This document shows positions 1-7,321 of a DNA stretch of 12,040 nt, piece after piece; within the stretch, counting starts at the first letter, position 1; each line of letters opens with the position of its first letter. The notes beneath the pieces are model-generated. The model searched no databases. It was not told where the DNA came from and saw only the letters and a program-made list of their open reading frames with translations. The position numbers were made by a program, and so were the translations under genes. Origin of the DNA: JBDRGD01 sp043818095 (GTDB taxonomy: Bacteria; Chloroflexota; Dehalococcoidia; Dehalococcoidales; RBG-16-60-22); the NCBI GenBank assembly GCA_043818095.1, contig JBDRGD010000015.1, positions 1-12,040 of the forward strand. Reading direction: 5' to 3'.

Positions 1-1961
1 ACTACCGGCGCTTCTTCGACATCAGCGACCTGGTCGGGGTGAGGATGGAACACCCTGCGGCGTTCGCCGCTTGCCACCGACAGCTCCTCCGCCGGCTTCA
101 GGAAGAAAGCGTCACCGGCCTGCGCGTGGACCACATCGACGGCCTCCTGGACCCCCTGGACTACCTGAAAAGCCTGCAGGGCAGGCCCGCACAGCGCTTC
201 TATATCGTCGTCGAGAAAATCCTCTCCGGCGACGAGCGCCTGCCGCAATCATGGCCCGTCGCCGGCACCACGGGCTACGAGTTCACCAACGCCCTGAACG
301 GGCTGTTCGTCGACCCGGAGGGAGTCCGTGTCCTCGAGGAAGTCCGCGCCGAATTTACCGGAAACCGCCGGAGCTTTACCGACATCGTTTACGAGTGCAA
401 GCGGCAGGTCCTCGCCGAGCTTTTCCCGGCGGATGTCGCCTCTTTAACGCGGCGGCTGTCCCGCCTTGCCGGCCCGGACCGTCCCGGCAGCCCGGCTTTG
501 CGGGCAGCCCTGACCGCGGTCACCGCCTGCCTGCCTGTTTACCGCACTTACGTCCGGACGCTGCGCGTGTCCGCCGCGGACCGCCGTTACCTGGAAACCG
601 CTTTCCGGGAAGCGCAGCGGCGCGAACCGGCGCTTTCTCCCGGCGCCCTGGACCTCCTGCGGCAGGTGCTTTTCCGGCGTTTTCCCCCCTCTTTGTCCCC
701 CCGCCGGAAAAAGGCCCGGCGTGATTTCCTGATGCGCTGGCAGCAGCTCACCGGCGCCGTCATGGCAAAGGGCGTGGAGGATACGGCGCTCTACCGCTAC
801 GGGAAGCTGCTCTCCCTCAACGAGGTGGGCGGGGACCCGGCAGGCGCGGGGTGCGATACCGCCGGGTTTCACCGGTTCCTCCGGGAGCGCGGGCGCGCTT
901 GTCCCCACACCCTCAACGCCACCGCGACGCACGACACCAAGCGCTCCGAGGACATCCGCGCCCGGCTGAACGTTCTCTCGGAAATCCCGCGGGAATGGCA
1001 GGAGCACGTCCGACGCTGGCAGCGGTGGCACGAGCCGCACCGGATAACCGTCGGCGGAATGCCCGTACCGAAACCGGAAATGCTGTATTTCCTTTACCAG
1101 ACGCTCGTCGGCGCCTGGCCTCTGGCGGAGACGGAAATCCCCGGGTTCCGTGAGCGCCTGAAAGCCTACGTCCGGAAAGCGGCGCGGGAGGCGAAGACCC
1201 GCACCTCCTGGTTAAACCCCCGGCGGCGCTACGAGGACGCCCTGGACCGCTTCCTCGATGCCGTGCTGGCCGACCGCGGAGCAGACCCGTTCCCGGCGGA
1301 CTTTCATTCCTTCCGGGAGAAAATCGCTTTCTCCGGGGCGCTGAACTCCCTGTCCCAGGTGCTGCTGAAAATCACCGCCCCCGGCGTCCCGGACTTCTAC
1401 CAGGGCACGGAGCTCTGGGACTTCAGCCTGGTGGACCCGGACAACCGCCGCCCCGTGGACTTCTCCCATCGCGCCCGCGTTCTCGCACAGCTGTCCGGGG
1501 ACAGCTCCGGACAATTATCCCTGGCGCGGGAGCTGCTGGACCGCTGGCGGGACGGCAACGTCAAGCTTTACGTTACCTGCCGGGCGCTGTCCTTCCGCCG
1601 GGAGAACCCGGCGCTCTTCCGGGACGGGGAATACCTGCCCCTGTCAATTTCCGGAGACCGGGAGAGTAACCTCGTCGCCTTCGCGCGGCGGCGGGGGCAA
1701 GACTGGGCGCTGACCATCGTCCCCCGCCTGACCACCCGCCTTAGCAGGCCTCCGCATTTCCCCCTGGGGGAGGAAGCCTGGGGAAAAGACCGGCTGTTAC
1801 TGCCGGCGGGCGCTCCGGCGGAATGGCGGCATATCTACACCGGGGAGAAAATCATTTCCCCCGGCGGTAAAGGACTGACACTGGCGCAGGTGCTGGGTAA
1901 TTTCCCCGTAGCGCTGCTGGCGGGCACGGGGACGACCGCGCCACGACCGATAAGGAGGTGA
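1..1961 (+). CDS. treY: Maltooligosyl trehalose synthase (TreY), 3' part, truncated by window edge
   Basis: The enzyme rearranges the reducing-end alpha-1,4 bond of a maltooligosaccharide into an alpha-1,1 bond, the first step of the TreY-TreZ route to trehalose in the cytoplasm. The reading frame is open from base 3, where it encodes YRRFFDISDL, a hallmark of the family, so the gene enters from upstream; the GTG at 39 is internal. GH13-type signatures follow: GLRVDHIDG, with the presumed nucleophile Asp at 129-131; VVEKIL, with the presumed acid/base Glu at 213-215; and ATHDTKRSED, with the third catalytic Asp at 933-935. GVPDFYQGTE and VDPDNRRPVD near the C-terminus also fit. About 650 codons are present; the family usually has 700-950, so roughly the first 200-300 are missing. 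The last codons overlap the ribosome site of corA. No treZ follows; it may lie upstream. Identification is firm; completeness cannot be judged. Confidence 0.95.
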   Translation, partial: YRRFFDISDLVGVRMEHPAAFAACHRQLLRRLQEESVTGLRVDHIDGLLDPLDYLKSLQGRPAQRFYIVVEKILSGDERLPQSWPVAGTTGYEFTNALNGLFVDPEGVRVLEEVRAEFTGNRRSFTDIVYECKRQVLAELFPADVASLTRRLSRLAGPDRPGSPALRAALTAVTACLPVYRTYVRTLRVSAADRRYLETAFREAQRREPALSPGALDLLRQVLFRRFPPSLSPRRKKARRDFLMRWQQLTGAVMAKGVEDTALYRYGKLLSLNEVGGDPAGAGCDTAGFHRFLRERGRACPHTLNATATHDTKRSEDIRARLNVLSEIPREWQEHVRRWQRWHEPHRITVGGMPVPKPEMLYFLYQTLVGAWPLAETEIPGFRERLKAYVRKAAREAKTRTSWLNPRRRYEDALDRFLDAVLADRGADPFPADFHSFREKIAFSGALNSLSQVLLKITAPGVPDFYQGTELWDFSLVDPDNRRPVDFSHRARVLAQLSGDSSGQLSLARELLDRWRDGNVKLYVTCRALSFRRENPALFRDGEYLPLSISGDRESNLVAFARRRGQDWALTIVPRLTTRLSRPPHFPLGEEAWGKDRLLLPAGAPAEWRHIYTGEKIISPGGKGLTLAQVLGNFPVALLAGTGTTAPRPIRR

Positions 1962-1964
1962 GCC

Positions 1965-3041
1965 ATGCCTTTCAGGACCTATTATCTGGACCCGGCGGGC
2001 GCCCTGCACACCGACCTCGACGACGCGGCGACCGCGGCCGCGTTCGCCTCGCAGCAGGGAATGCTCTGGATTGACATCATGGAGACCTCGGCAGAGGACG
2101 GGAAATTCCTGGAGGAAGTCTGCCACTTCCACCCCCTGTCTGTGGAGGACTGCATCAGCCCCCTGATTCACTCCCCGAAAATCGACGATTTTGAGAACTA
2201 CCTCTTCATGGTAGTGCACGGCATCAATCACACCATGAAGGCGGACGTGGACGTCGTGGAAACGGCGGAGCTTAATCTCTTCCTCGGTAACCATTTCGTG
2301 GTCTCCAACCACAATTTTTCGCTCTACAGCGTCGAGGCGGTCCGCCAGATGGTGGAGCGGGACCGCAATTTCATGAAAAGGGGCGCCGACTTCCTGGCAT
2401 ATGCCCTGATTGACGCCTTGGTGGACAACGTCCTGCCGACCATCGATAAAATGAGCGAGGACGCGGACAAAATCGAGGAAGAAGCCATCCGCCAGCCCCG
2501 GAAGTCCACGCTGGAAGCGATTATGAAGCTGAAGCGCTCCACACAGCGCATTCACCGCGTTATGGCACCGCAGCGGGAGATAATGAACCGCTTCAGCCGG
2601 GGGGAGTTCCACCTGATACGCAAGGACCAGCGGATTTACTACCGGGATATTTTCGATCACCTGATACGTATCGAGGACCTGAACCAGATGCTGCGCGACC
2701 GCGCCGATAATAGCCTGTCCACCTATCTTTCCGCCGTCGCCAACGGACAGAATGAAGTCATGAAAGTGCTGTCCGTCGTGGCGACTATTTTCCTGCCGCT
2801 GACCCTGCTGGCGGGCATTTACGGCATGAACTTCGAGTATATGCCCGAACTGCACTGGAGATGGGGCTATTTCGCCGTCCTGGGTTTCATGGCAACCGCG
2901 ATTCTGGCTGCCGTCTTTTTCTTCTGGGCACGGCGGTGGTTCACCTGGGGTCGGCGCCGGGCGGTCAAGTTCCGCCCCTTTGAGATAAAGCCGGAGAAAT
3001 TGCGCGGCTACATCGGCCACCTCACCCGCCTCAAGCGCTGA
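1965..3041 (+). CDS. corA: CorA-type magnesium/divalent cation transporter
   Basis: An inner-membrane channel of the CorA/MIT family that admits Mg2+ (some members move Co2+, Ni2+ or Zn2+) as a homopentamer. The 358-residue length is normal. A long acidic and helical cytoplasmic domain occupies residues 1-260 (conserved LSVEDC at 58-63), followed by two C-terminal membrane segments (about 266-286 and 301-322). The signature YGMN lies at 286-289 at the end of the first, and MPEL at 293-296 sits in the loop that follows. The basic tail after residue 323 is cytoplasmic. The ATG at 1965 is set by AAGGAGGTG at 1952-1960, which is inside the last codons of treY; the treY stop (TGA, 1959-1961) is only 3 bases upstream, so translational coupling is likely. 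Family is sure; ion specificity is not readable from sequence, and a zinc exporter-like member (ZntB type) cannot be excluded. Confidence 0.95.
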   Translation: MPFRTYYLDPAGALHTDLDDAATAAAFASQQGMLWIDIMETSAEDGKFLEEVCHFHPLSVEDCISPLIHSPKIDDFENYLFMVVHGINHTMKADVDVVETAELNLFLGNHFVVSNHNFSLYSVEAVRQMVERDRNFMKRGADFLAYALIDALVDNVLPTIDKMSEDADKIEEEAIRQPRKSTLEAIMKLKRSTQRIHRVMAPQREIMNRFSRGEFHLIRKDQRIYYRDIFDHLIRIEDLNQMLRDRADNSLSTYLSAVANGQNEVMKVLSVVATIFLPLTLLAGIYGMNFEYMPELHWRWGYFAVLGFMATAILAAVFFFWARRWFTWGRRRAVKFRPFEIKPEKLRGYIGHLTRLKR

Positions 3042-3086
3042 TGCCCCACCCGGAAAGCCCGACACCAGGGAGAAGGAGGCAATGAC

Positions 3087-3815
3087 ATGAAGAGGGTAGC
3101 CCACATGCATATCCCGGATACCACCCAACGGGAGGCACTGCTGCACCGCATTGAGCGCGCCACGGAGCTGCCCCTGCTGGTCCTCTCCTTCGTGATGATT
3201 CCCCTGCTCATCGGGCCCATGGTCTGGACGCTCTCCCCGGCGGAGGAGGACGTCTTCCTCACCCTCAATGCCTTCGTCTGGGCACTGTTCGCCCTGGACA
3301 TCGGGATTAAAACCGCGGTGGCGACTCACCGCTGGACTTACCTGAAGAAGCACTGGCTGGAAGTCCTGGTGGTAGTCGTTCCCTTCTTCCGCCCCCTGCG
3401 GATACTGCGTATCTTCATCTTCGGCTCCCGCGCCTGGGTGGGGATGCGGCGTCTGGTGAACATCGATTTCCTGCTGATTTACGGGCTGGGGCTGGTCATC
3501 ATCGCGGCCACGATTGTCGCCTCGGTGGAAGGCGGTCCCGGCGCTACGATACACTCCTTTCAGGACGCCCTCTGGTGGTCGGTGGTGACCATCACCACCG
3601 TGGGCTATGGTGATATGGTCCCGGTGACCCTCGCCGGCAGGGTGGTGGGTATCTTGCTCATGCTGGGCGGAATCGCCTTTTTCAGCGGCGTCACCGCCAA
3701 CCTGGCTTCCTTCCTCGTCAGGGGCAGCGAGAGCGAGAAAAAGACGCTGACCAAGCTGACCTCGGAGATTGCCCTGCTCCGGCAGGAGCTGTCCCGGCTG
3801 CGCCCCCCGGAGTAG
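3087..3815 (+). CDS. Voltage-gated-type potassium channel (six-segment, VIC superfamily)
   Basis: A predicted K+ channel of the inner membrane. The potassium selectivity filter TVGYGD is intact at residues 171-176, preceded by a pore helix (about 158-170) with the usual WWSVVTIT pattern. Membrane segments are S1 about 28-49, S2 55-78, S3 88-101, S5 127-147 and S6 183-209. A short S4-like stretch (residues 102-122) carries spaced arginines R102, R105 and R108, then R115, R121 and R122, which is compatible with voltage sensing but sparse. The C-terminal tail (212-238) is charged with a heptad-like leucine pattern, a plausible coiled coil for tetramer assembly; no RCK/TrkA-N nucleotide-binding domain follows. 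The start ATG at 3087 has AAGGAGG at 3073-3079, seven bases upstream. It lies 45 bases after corA and is probably co-transcribed. Gating mode is inference. Confidence 0.92.
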   Translation: MKRVAHMHIPDTTQREALLHRIERATELPLLVLSFVMIPLLIGPMVWTLSPAEEDVFLTLNAFVWALFALDIGIKTAVATHRWTYLKKHWLEVLVVVVPFFRPLRILRIFIFGSRAWVGMRRLVNIDFLLIYGLGLVIIAATIVASVEGGPGATIHSFQDALWWSVVTITTVGYGDMVPVTLAGRVVGILLMLGGIAFFSGVTANLASFLVRGSESEKKTLTKLTSEIALLRQELSRLRPPE

Positions 3816-3906
3816 GCCTCAGGGGACGATGTCCGGGTAGTGCGCCAGGCAGGCGGCGCAGCCGTAAAGCGCCGGCGGGCGGCAGGAGAAAATAAGGGCG
3901 GGGCAA

Positions 3907-4284
3907 CTATTCCAGGGAAAACAGCAACTCGAGCAGGACCGCCAGGGTCTTTACCGGGCGCTCGGTGGCGGCAATATCCTTTTCGGAACCGGCATCGTCC
4001 ACCCGTTTCTCCAGGTCATCCACGATGCCCAGTATCAGCCGGCGCAGGTCTTCATTCCCTCGTTTCTGCCGCAGCGCGCTGACCGCCGCCACCATCTCCG
4101 GCTCTGCCATCAGCTCCAGCTGGCCCAGCGCCACCGTAATCTTGATGTCCCGCAGGCCCTGGATGACCTGTTTTTTCTCGTCCGTTCTCTCGTCCCGCCG
4201 GGTCTGTTGCCGCTCGGCCTTGTTGATATTCTGAGAAAGCCTCAGCAGCTCGTCAAACCCGCTTTCGGGAGGGGTTGTTTCCAT
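3907..4284 (-). CDS. Small charged helical protein of unknown function
   Basis: I do not recognise this 125-residue protein. It has no signal peptide, membrane segment or cysteine. The N-terminal half is strongly charged (residues about 20-45 rich in K, R, E, D, Q), and the rest looks alpha-helical with regularly spaced leucines, suggesting a helical bundle or coiled coil in the cytoplasm. The frame is open further upstream to 4365, but ATG at 4284 is preferred: an AGGAGGAGGG ribosome site lies at 4290-4299 on the minus strand, and the upstream extension has poor protein character. It follows the flavoprotein gene on the same strand after a 116-base gap that contains a perfect TATAAT (see 4374-4404), so it may have its own promoter. 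Codon use matches neighbours and the ribosome site is strong, so I think the gene is real. Confidence 0.7.
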   Translation of the reverse strand: METTPPESGFDELLRLSQNINKAERQQTRRDERTDEKKQVIQGLRDIKITVALGQLELMAEPEMVAAVSALRQKRGNEDLRRLILGIVDDLEKRVDDAGSEKDIAATERPVKTLAVLLELLFSLE

Positions 4285-4369
4285 CGCGGCCCTCCTCCTG
4301 GAGTAGTCCCCCGGCCAAACCTGCCTTTTCCCATTGTAACGGAAAACGCCGGAAAAACAAACCACCGCT

Positions 4370-4390
4370 CCGGATTATACATGCATCCGG
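4370..4390. repeat. Inverted repeat CCGGAT / ATCCGG after the flavoprotein gene
   Basis: CCGGAT at 4370-4375 and ATCCGG at 4385-4390 are perfect inverted copies around a 9-base loop. It lies 10 bases beyond the flavoprotein stop. On the minus strand a T-rich run (TTTGTTTTT) follows after about eight bases, so it could act as a weak intrinsic terminator, although the T-run is too far from the stem for a classic one. It also spans the TATAAT of the candidate promoter, so an operator role is possible. Confidence 0.35.
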
Positions 4391-4404
4391 GCCAGTCCGC
4401 TCAA
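4374..4404 (-). promoter_or_regulatory. Candidate sigma-70-type promoter for the small unknown gene
   Basis: On the minus strand TATAAT (4379-4374) is a perfect -10 box. The best -35 is TTGAGC (4404-4399), 19 bases away, longer than the ideal 17. It would start transcription near 4367, giving a leader of about 80 bases before the ATG at 4284. The -35 overlaps the stop codon of the upstream flavoprotein gene. The same stretch also forms a hairpin (4370-4390), so a terminator-like role competes with this reading. Confidence 0.4.
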
Positions 4405-5927
4405 TCCCACGGCGCTAGGGCGGCGGCCTGCTCGCCCGCGATAGTTCCAAAGGCCAGGGCCTCCGGGACATTGCCCCCTACCAGGTAAAGCGGGAAGAAC
4501 ATGGAGCCGAGTTCACCGGCGGCAAACAGCCGCGGGATGGGCTTATCCTCCCCGTCCAGCACGCGGGCCCGGGCATCGTGCTTCGGGCCGCCCTGCGTAT
4601 TGATAATCGGCTCGCAAAGCTCGGTAGCGTAGAACGGGGGAGACTCGATGGGTACCAGCCACTCCCGGGCGCGCCCGAACTCGGTATCCTCTTTTTGCGC
4701 GCAAGCACGGTTATATTCGCGTACGGTTGCCTCCAGCGCTTCCGGAGGCACGTTAATCCTGCCGGCTAACTGGTTAATCGTATCGGCGCGCTCAATCCAG
4801 CCGGACTCTATCTCCGCGCTGTTATCATCGCTCCAGCGGTAGACGTCCCGCAGGTTCCACCAGCTGTCGTTCCTGCCGACGAGCGGCCCCCTTTTCCGGA
4901 AGGCCTCGTCGAAGACCATGAAGAAAGGTATGTTAGGGTACTCGGCACTTTCCGTATCGAAAGCCTGGACCCGGAAAAACTCTTTCCGGTGGCTGAGCAG
5001 TTGCGATTCGTCCATGAACCTGCGCCCGTATTTGTTAACGTAGATGGCGGTGCCTCCTGCCGGCAGACGCCTGACTAGGCGGAAGCCCAGTCCGAATTTT
5101 TCCCCCGGGGCTTTAGGGGCAAAGTTACCGAACTCGACGCTGGTCATGTGCCACAGACTGGCCCCGGCCCCACCAGCCATTCGTATCCCGTCCCCCGTAT
5201 TATACGGAGTCCCCATCGGATATATGGGCAGCGCTACCGTAAAGGGCAGGAACTGGGTCAGCATCTCCCGGTTATTCTCGAATCCGCCACACGCTAGAAT
5301 AACGCCGTGCCGCGCTTTGACGCAAATTTCCTTTCCGGCGTCGCTGACGGCTTTCACCCCCAGGACTTCCCGGCTTTGGGGGTCCTGGACAAGTCCTGTA
5401 GCCGGAGTCTGATAATGGACGGCGACGCCACGTTTCCGCACCTGGTTTTCCAGCAGGTGAAACAGCCAGGCGCCGGGAATTTTCGGGGTTTTATCCCCTC
5501 CCCGCCCTGCAGCGCGCGGCAGATGCACCGTCTGGAAGGCGTCCGCCCCCGGGAACGAGGCATACCACGTCGGCTTGTGTTTCAGGAGCTTTACTTCCGC
5601 ACCCAGCTTTTCCAGCAGCCCCGGCAGCGCCCGGGTGGATTCCGCCATGGCCCGGAGCAGTTCTTCGTCAACCGTGCCCCAGGTCAGGGCTCGATAAAAC
5701 TCGACCGCCGCATCCACGTCGCGGGCCACGGTGAAACCGGGACCGGCGGTGGCGGTGTTCCCCCCGCCGGCGGGGGCTTTCTCCAGAATGCGCGTCTCTA
5801 CTCCGGCGTCATGCCCGGCGATGGCCGCGCAGGCGCCGGCCCCGCCGTATCCCACGATGACCACGTCCGCTTCAGCATCCCAGCGGAATGCCGTTCCTGA
5901 AGTTCTCTCCGGGGTATTGTTATTCAT
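4401..5927 (-). CDS. FAD-binding flavoprotein, fumarate reductase / 3-ketosteroid dehydrogenase-like family
   Basis: A predicted cytoplasmic flavoenzyme of the FAD_binding_2 type, which reduces or introduces C=C bonds next to carbonyl or carboxyl groups; the substrate is unknown. The N-terminal dinucleotide-binding fold shows VGYGGAG (residues 25-31) with the ribose-binding Glu at 49, then GGNTATAGPGF (55-65). ACGGF (212-216), GDG (245-247), VNKYGRRFMDES (297-308), the QGGPKHDARARVLD stretch (445-458), FAAGEL (468-473) and GGN (484-486) are the usual later landmarks. The 508-residue length is typical of a stand-alone family member; there is no Tat or Sec signal and no cytochrome or FMN domain, unlike periplasmic fumarate reductases. 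ATG at 5927 has a TGAGGAAAG ribosome site just upstream. It diverges from the dehydratase operon and has no obvious partner subunit. Fold is sure; reaction is not. Confidence 0.88.
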   Translation of the reverse strand: MNNNTPERTSGTAFRWDAEADVVIVGYGGAGACAAIAGHDAGVETRILEKAPAGGGNTATAGPGFTVARDVDAAVEFYRALTWGTVDEELLRAMAESTRALPGLLEKLGAEVKLLKHKPTWYASFPGADAFQTVHLPRAAGRGGDKTPKIPGAWLFHLLENQVRKRGVAVHYQTPATGLVQDPQSREVLGVKAVSDAGKEICVKARHGVILACGGFENNREMLTQFLPFTVALPIYPMGTPYNTGDGIRMAGGAGASLWHMTSVEFGNFAPKAPGEKFGLGFRLVRRLPAGGTAIYVNKYGRRFMDESQLLSHRKEFFRVQAFDTESAEYPNIPFFMVFDEAFRKRGPLVGRNDSWWNLRDVYRWSDDNSAEIESGWIERADTINQLAGRINVPPEALEATVREYNRACAQKEDTEFGRAREWLVPIESPPFYATELCEPIINTQGGPKHDARARVLDGEDKPIPRLFAAGELGSMFFPLYLVGGNVPEALAFGTIAGEQAAALAPWD

Positions 5928-5943
5928 TTTCTTTCCTCAACAA

Positions 5944-5981
5944 TCCATATAAGAATAAAGAAATATTACAACATTTTGCAA
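5944..5981 (-). promoter_or_regulatory. Candidate promoter region of the flavoprotein gene
   Basis: This is the AT-richest stretch of the window, immediately upstream of the flavoprotein gene. On the minus strand TTGCAA (5981-5976) with a 17-base gap to TTATTC (5958-5953), or TTGTAA (5971-5966) with 16 bases to TATGGA (5949-5944), could be -35/-10 pairs. No pair is close to consensus at both boxes, so the region is better supported than any exact start site. Confidence 0.35.
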
Positions 5982-6028
5982 GGCGGGGCGGTAGCGGACA
6001 ATTTGCAGAACCAATTTATTTTCCCCGT

Positions 6029-6058
6029 TTGCCCGTGAAATCGGGGATATGCTAAGAT
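6029..6058 (+). promoter_or_regulatory. Candidate promoter of the dehydratase-IDH operon, probably giving a leaderless mRNA
   Basis: TTGCCC (6029-6034) and TAAGAT (6053-6058) are 18 bases apart, and the -10 is extended by TGC directly before it. The -10 ends only 9 bases before the ATG at 6068, so transcription would begin at about 6065-6068. No AGGAGG-like ribosome site precedes the ATG (only GCAGAG), in contrast to most genes here, which supports a leaderless or nearly leaderless transcript. Confidence 0.5.
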
Positions 6059-6067
6059 TCTGCAGAG

Positions 6068-7321
6068 ATGGGGAAGACGCTGGCGGAGAAAATCCTGAGC
6101 AATCGCTCCGGCACGGAGGTCAAGGCGGGGGACCTGGTCATCGCCCCGGTGGACCTGGCTTTCGTGCAGGACACCACCGGACCGCTGACCGTCCGCCAGT
6201 TCCGGGAGGCCGGTTTCCGGAAGGTGGCCAACCCGGAGCGGACGGTGCTTTTCCTGGACCACGCCGCCCCCAGCCCCAACAACGCCCTCTCCAACGACCA
6301 TATTCTCCTCCGGCAGTTCGCCGCGGAGACGGGCAGCCGCCTCTCCGACGTGGGCAACGGCGTCTGTCATCAGCTGGTGGCGGAAAACTTCGCCCGCCCG
6401 GGAGACATCATCGTCGGGGCGGACTCGCACACCGTGACCGCGGGGGCGCTGGGGGCTTTCGCCACGGGCATGGGCTCTTCCGACGTGGCGGTCGCCATGG
6501 CGCTGGGGAAGACCTGGTTCCGCGTCCCGGAGACCTTCCGGATTGTCGTTTCCGGCGATTTCCCGCGCGGGGTGTACGCCAAAGACCTTATTCTCTCTTT
6601 AATCGGGAAACTGGGGGCGGACGGCGCCACCTATAAATCGCTGGAGTTCACCGGCGATGCCGTCAGCCGCATGGACATGTCCGGCCGTCTGACCATCGCC
6701 AACATGGCGGTGGAGGCGGGCGCCAAGGTGGGGCTCTTTGCCGCGGACGAGGTCACCCGGGCATACCTGGCGGCGCGGGGCCGGAGTAACGATTACCGGC
6801 CGCTGGCGGGTGACGAGGACGCCCCCTGTGAAAAAACGATAGCCATCGACGCGGCGGCCCTGGAGCCGATGGTCTCCCGGCCGCATACCGTGGACAATAC
6901 CGTCCCGGCGCGGGAGCTGCAGGGACAGAAGATGGCCCAGGTGGTCATCGGCACCTGCACCAACGGCCGCATCGAGGATTTAGCCGTGGCGGCGGGGATT
7001 CTCCGGGGGAAAAAATGCCACCCAGGCACCCGGCTGCTGGTGGGACCGGCTTCCCGCGGGGTGCTGCTGGAGGCAATCGAGGCGGGCTACCTCCAGGCGC
7101 TGGTGAACGCCGGGGCGGTGGTCCTGCCGCCGGGCTGCGGTCCCTGCCTGGGATTGCACCAGGGAATACTCGGCGACGGCGAGTCCTGCCTCTCCTCGGC
7201 GAACCGTAATTTCCCGGGGAGGATGGGGAACCCCGGCGCCTTTATCTTCCTGGCGAGCGCCGCCACCGCCGCCGCCACCGCCCTGCGCGGCGAGATTACC
7301 GACCCCCGGGAGGTGATGTAG
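6068..7321 (+). CDS. LeuC-type dehydratase large subunit (aconitase / isopropylmalate / homoaconitase family), probably acting as aconitase
   Basis: The large subunit of a two-chain hydro-lyase holding a [4Fe-4S] cluster that isomerises a hydroxy-tricarboxylate in the cytoplasm. The three cluster cysteines are visible: C297 in IGTCTNGR, and C357 and C360 in PPGCGPCLG. Other family landmarks are GNGVCHQL (97-103), VGADSHTVTAGALGAFATGMGSSD (start 116) and SANRNFPGRMG (377-387). The 417 residues match the short archaeal/HacA-like LeuC class rather than the ~470-residue enterobacterial LeuC. Sequence alone does not separate isopropylmalate, homocitrate and citrate as substrate. The downstream dehydrogenase is isocitrate-type and no leuA or leuB is present, so I infer aconitase activity. 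The small subunit starts on the base after this stop. The start at 6068 fits the family N-terminus (MGKTLAEKIL). Confidence 0.9.
   Translation: MGKTLAEKILSNRSGTEVKAGDLVIAPVDLAFVQDTTGPLTVRQFREAGFRKVANPERTVLFLDHAAPSPNNALSNDHILLRQFAAETGSRLSDVGNGVCHQLVAENFARPGDIIVGADSHTVTAGALGAFATGMGSSDVAVAMALGKTWFRVPETFRIVVSGDFPRGVYAKDLILSLIGKLGADGATYKSLEFTGDAVSRMDMSGRLTIANMAVEAGAKVGLFAADEVTRAYLAARGRSNDYRPLAGDEDAPCEKTIAIDAAALEPMVSRPHTVDNTVPARELQGQKMAQVVIGTCTNGRIEDLAVAAGILRGKKCHPGTRLLVGPASRGVLLEAIEAGYLQALVNAGAVVLPPGCGPCLGLHQGILGDGESCLSSANRNFPGRMGNPGAFIFLASAATAAATALRGEITDPREVM

Noticed and set aside
39..41. GTG at 39 as a start codon for treY
   Set aside because: The same frame is open to base 3 and encodes the conserved YRRFFDISDL upstream, so the gene is cut by the window edge.
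1797..3554. A 585-codon open frame on the minus strand opposite the end of treY, corA and the channel
   Set aside because: It is antisense to three well-identified genes, is very rich in His, Gln, Gly and Pro, has no recognisable motif or good ribosome site, and is explained by the high GC content at third positions.
3816..3906. An intrinsic terminator between the channel and the convergent small gene
   Set aside because: Only a short GGCGC/GCGCC pairing with a 9-base loop and no T-run on either strand is visible.
4285..4365. Upstream extension of the small unknown gene to 4365
   Set aside because: An excellent AGGAGG ribosome site precedes the internal ATG at 4284, and the extension overlaps the probable leader.
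5307..5900. A 197-codon plus-strand frame opposite the flavoprotein N-terminal half
   Set aside because: Antisense to the FAD-binding domain; no ribosome site or recognisable fold.
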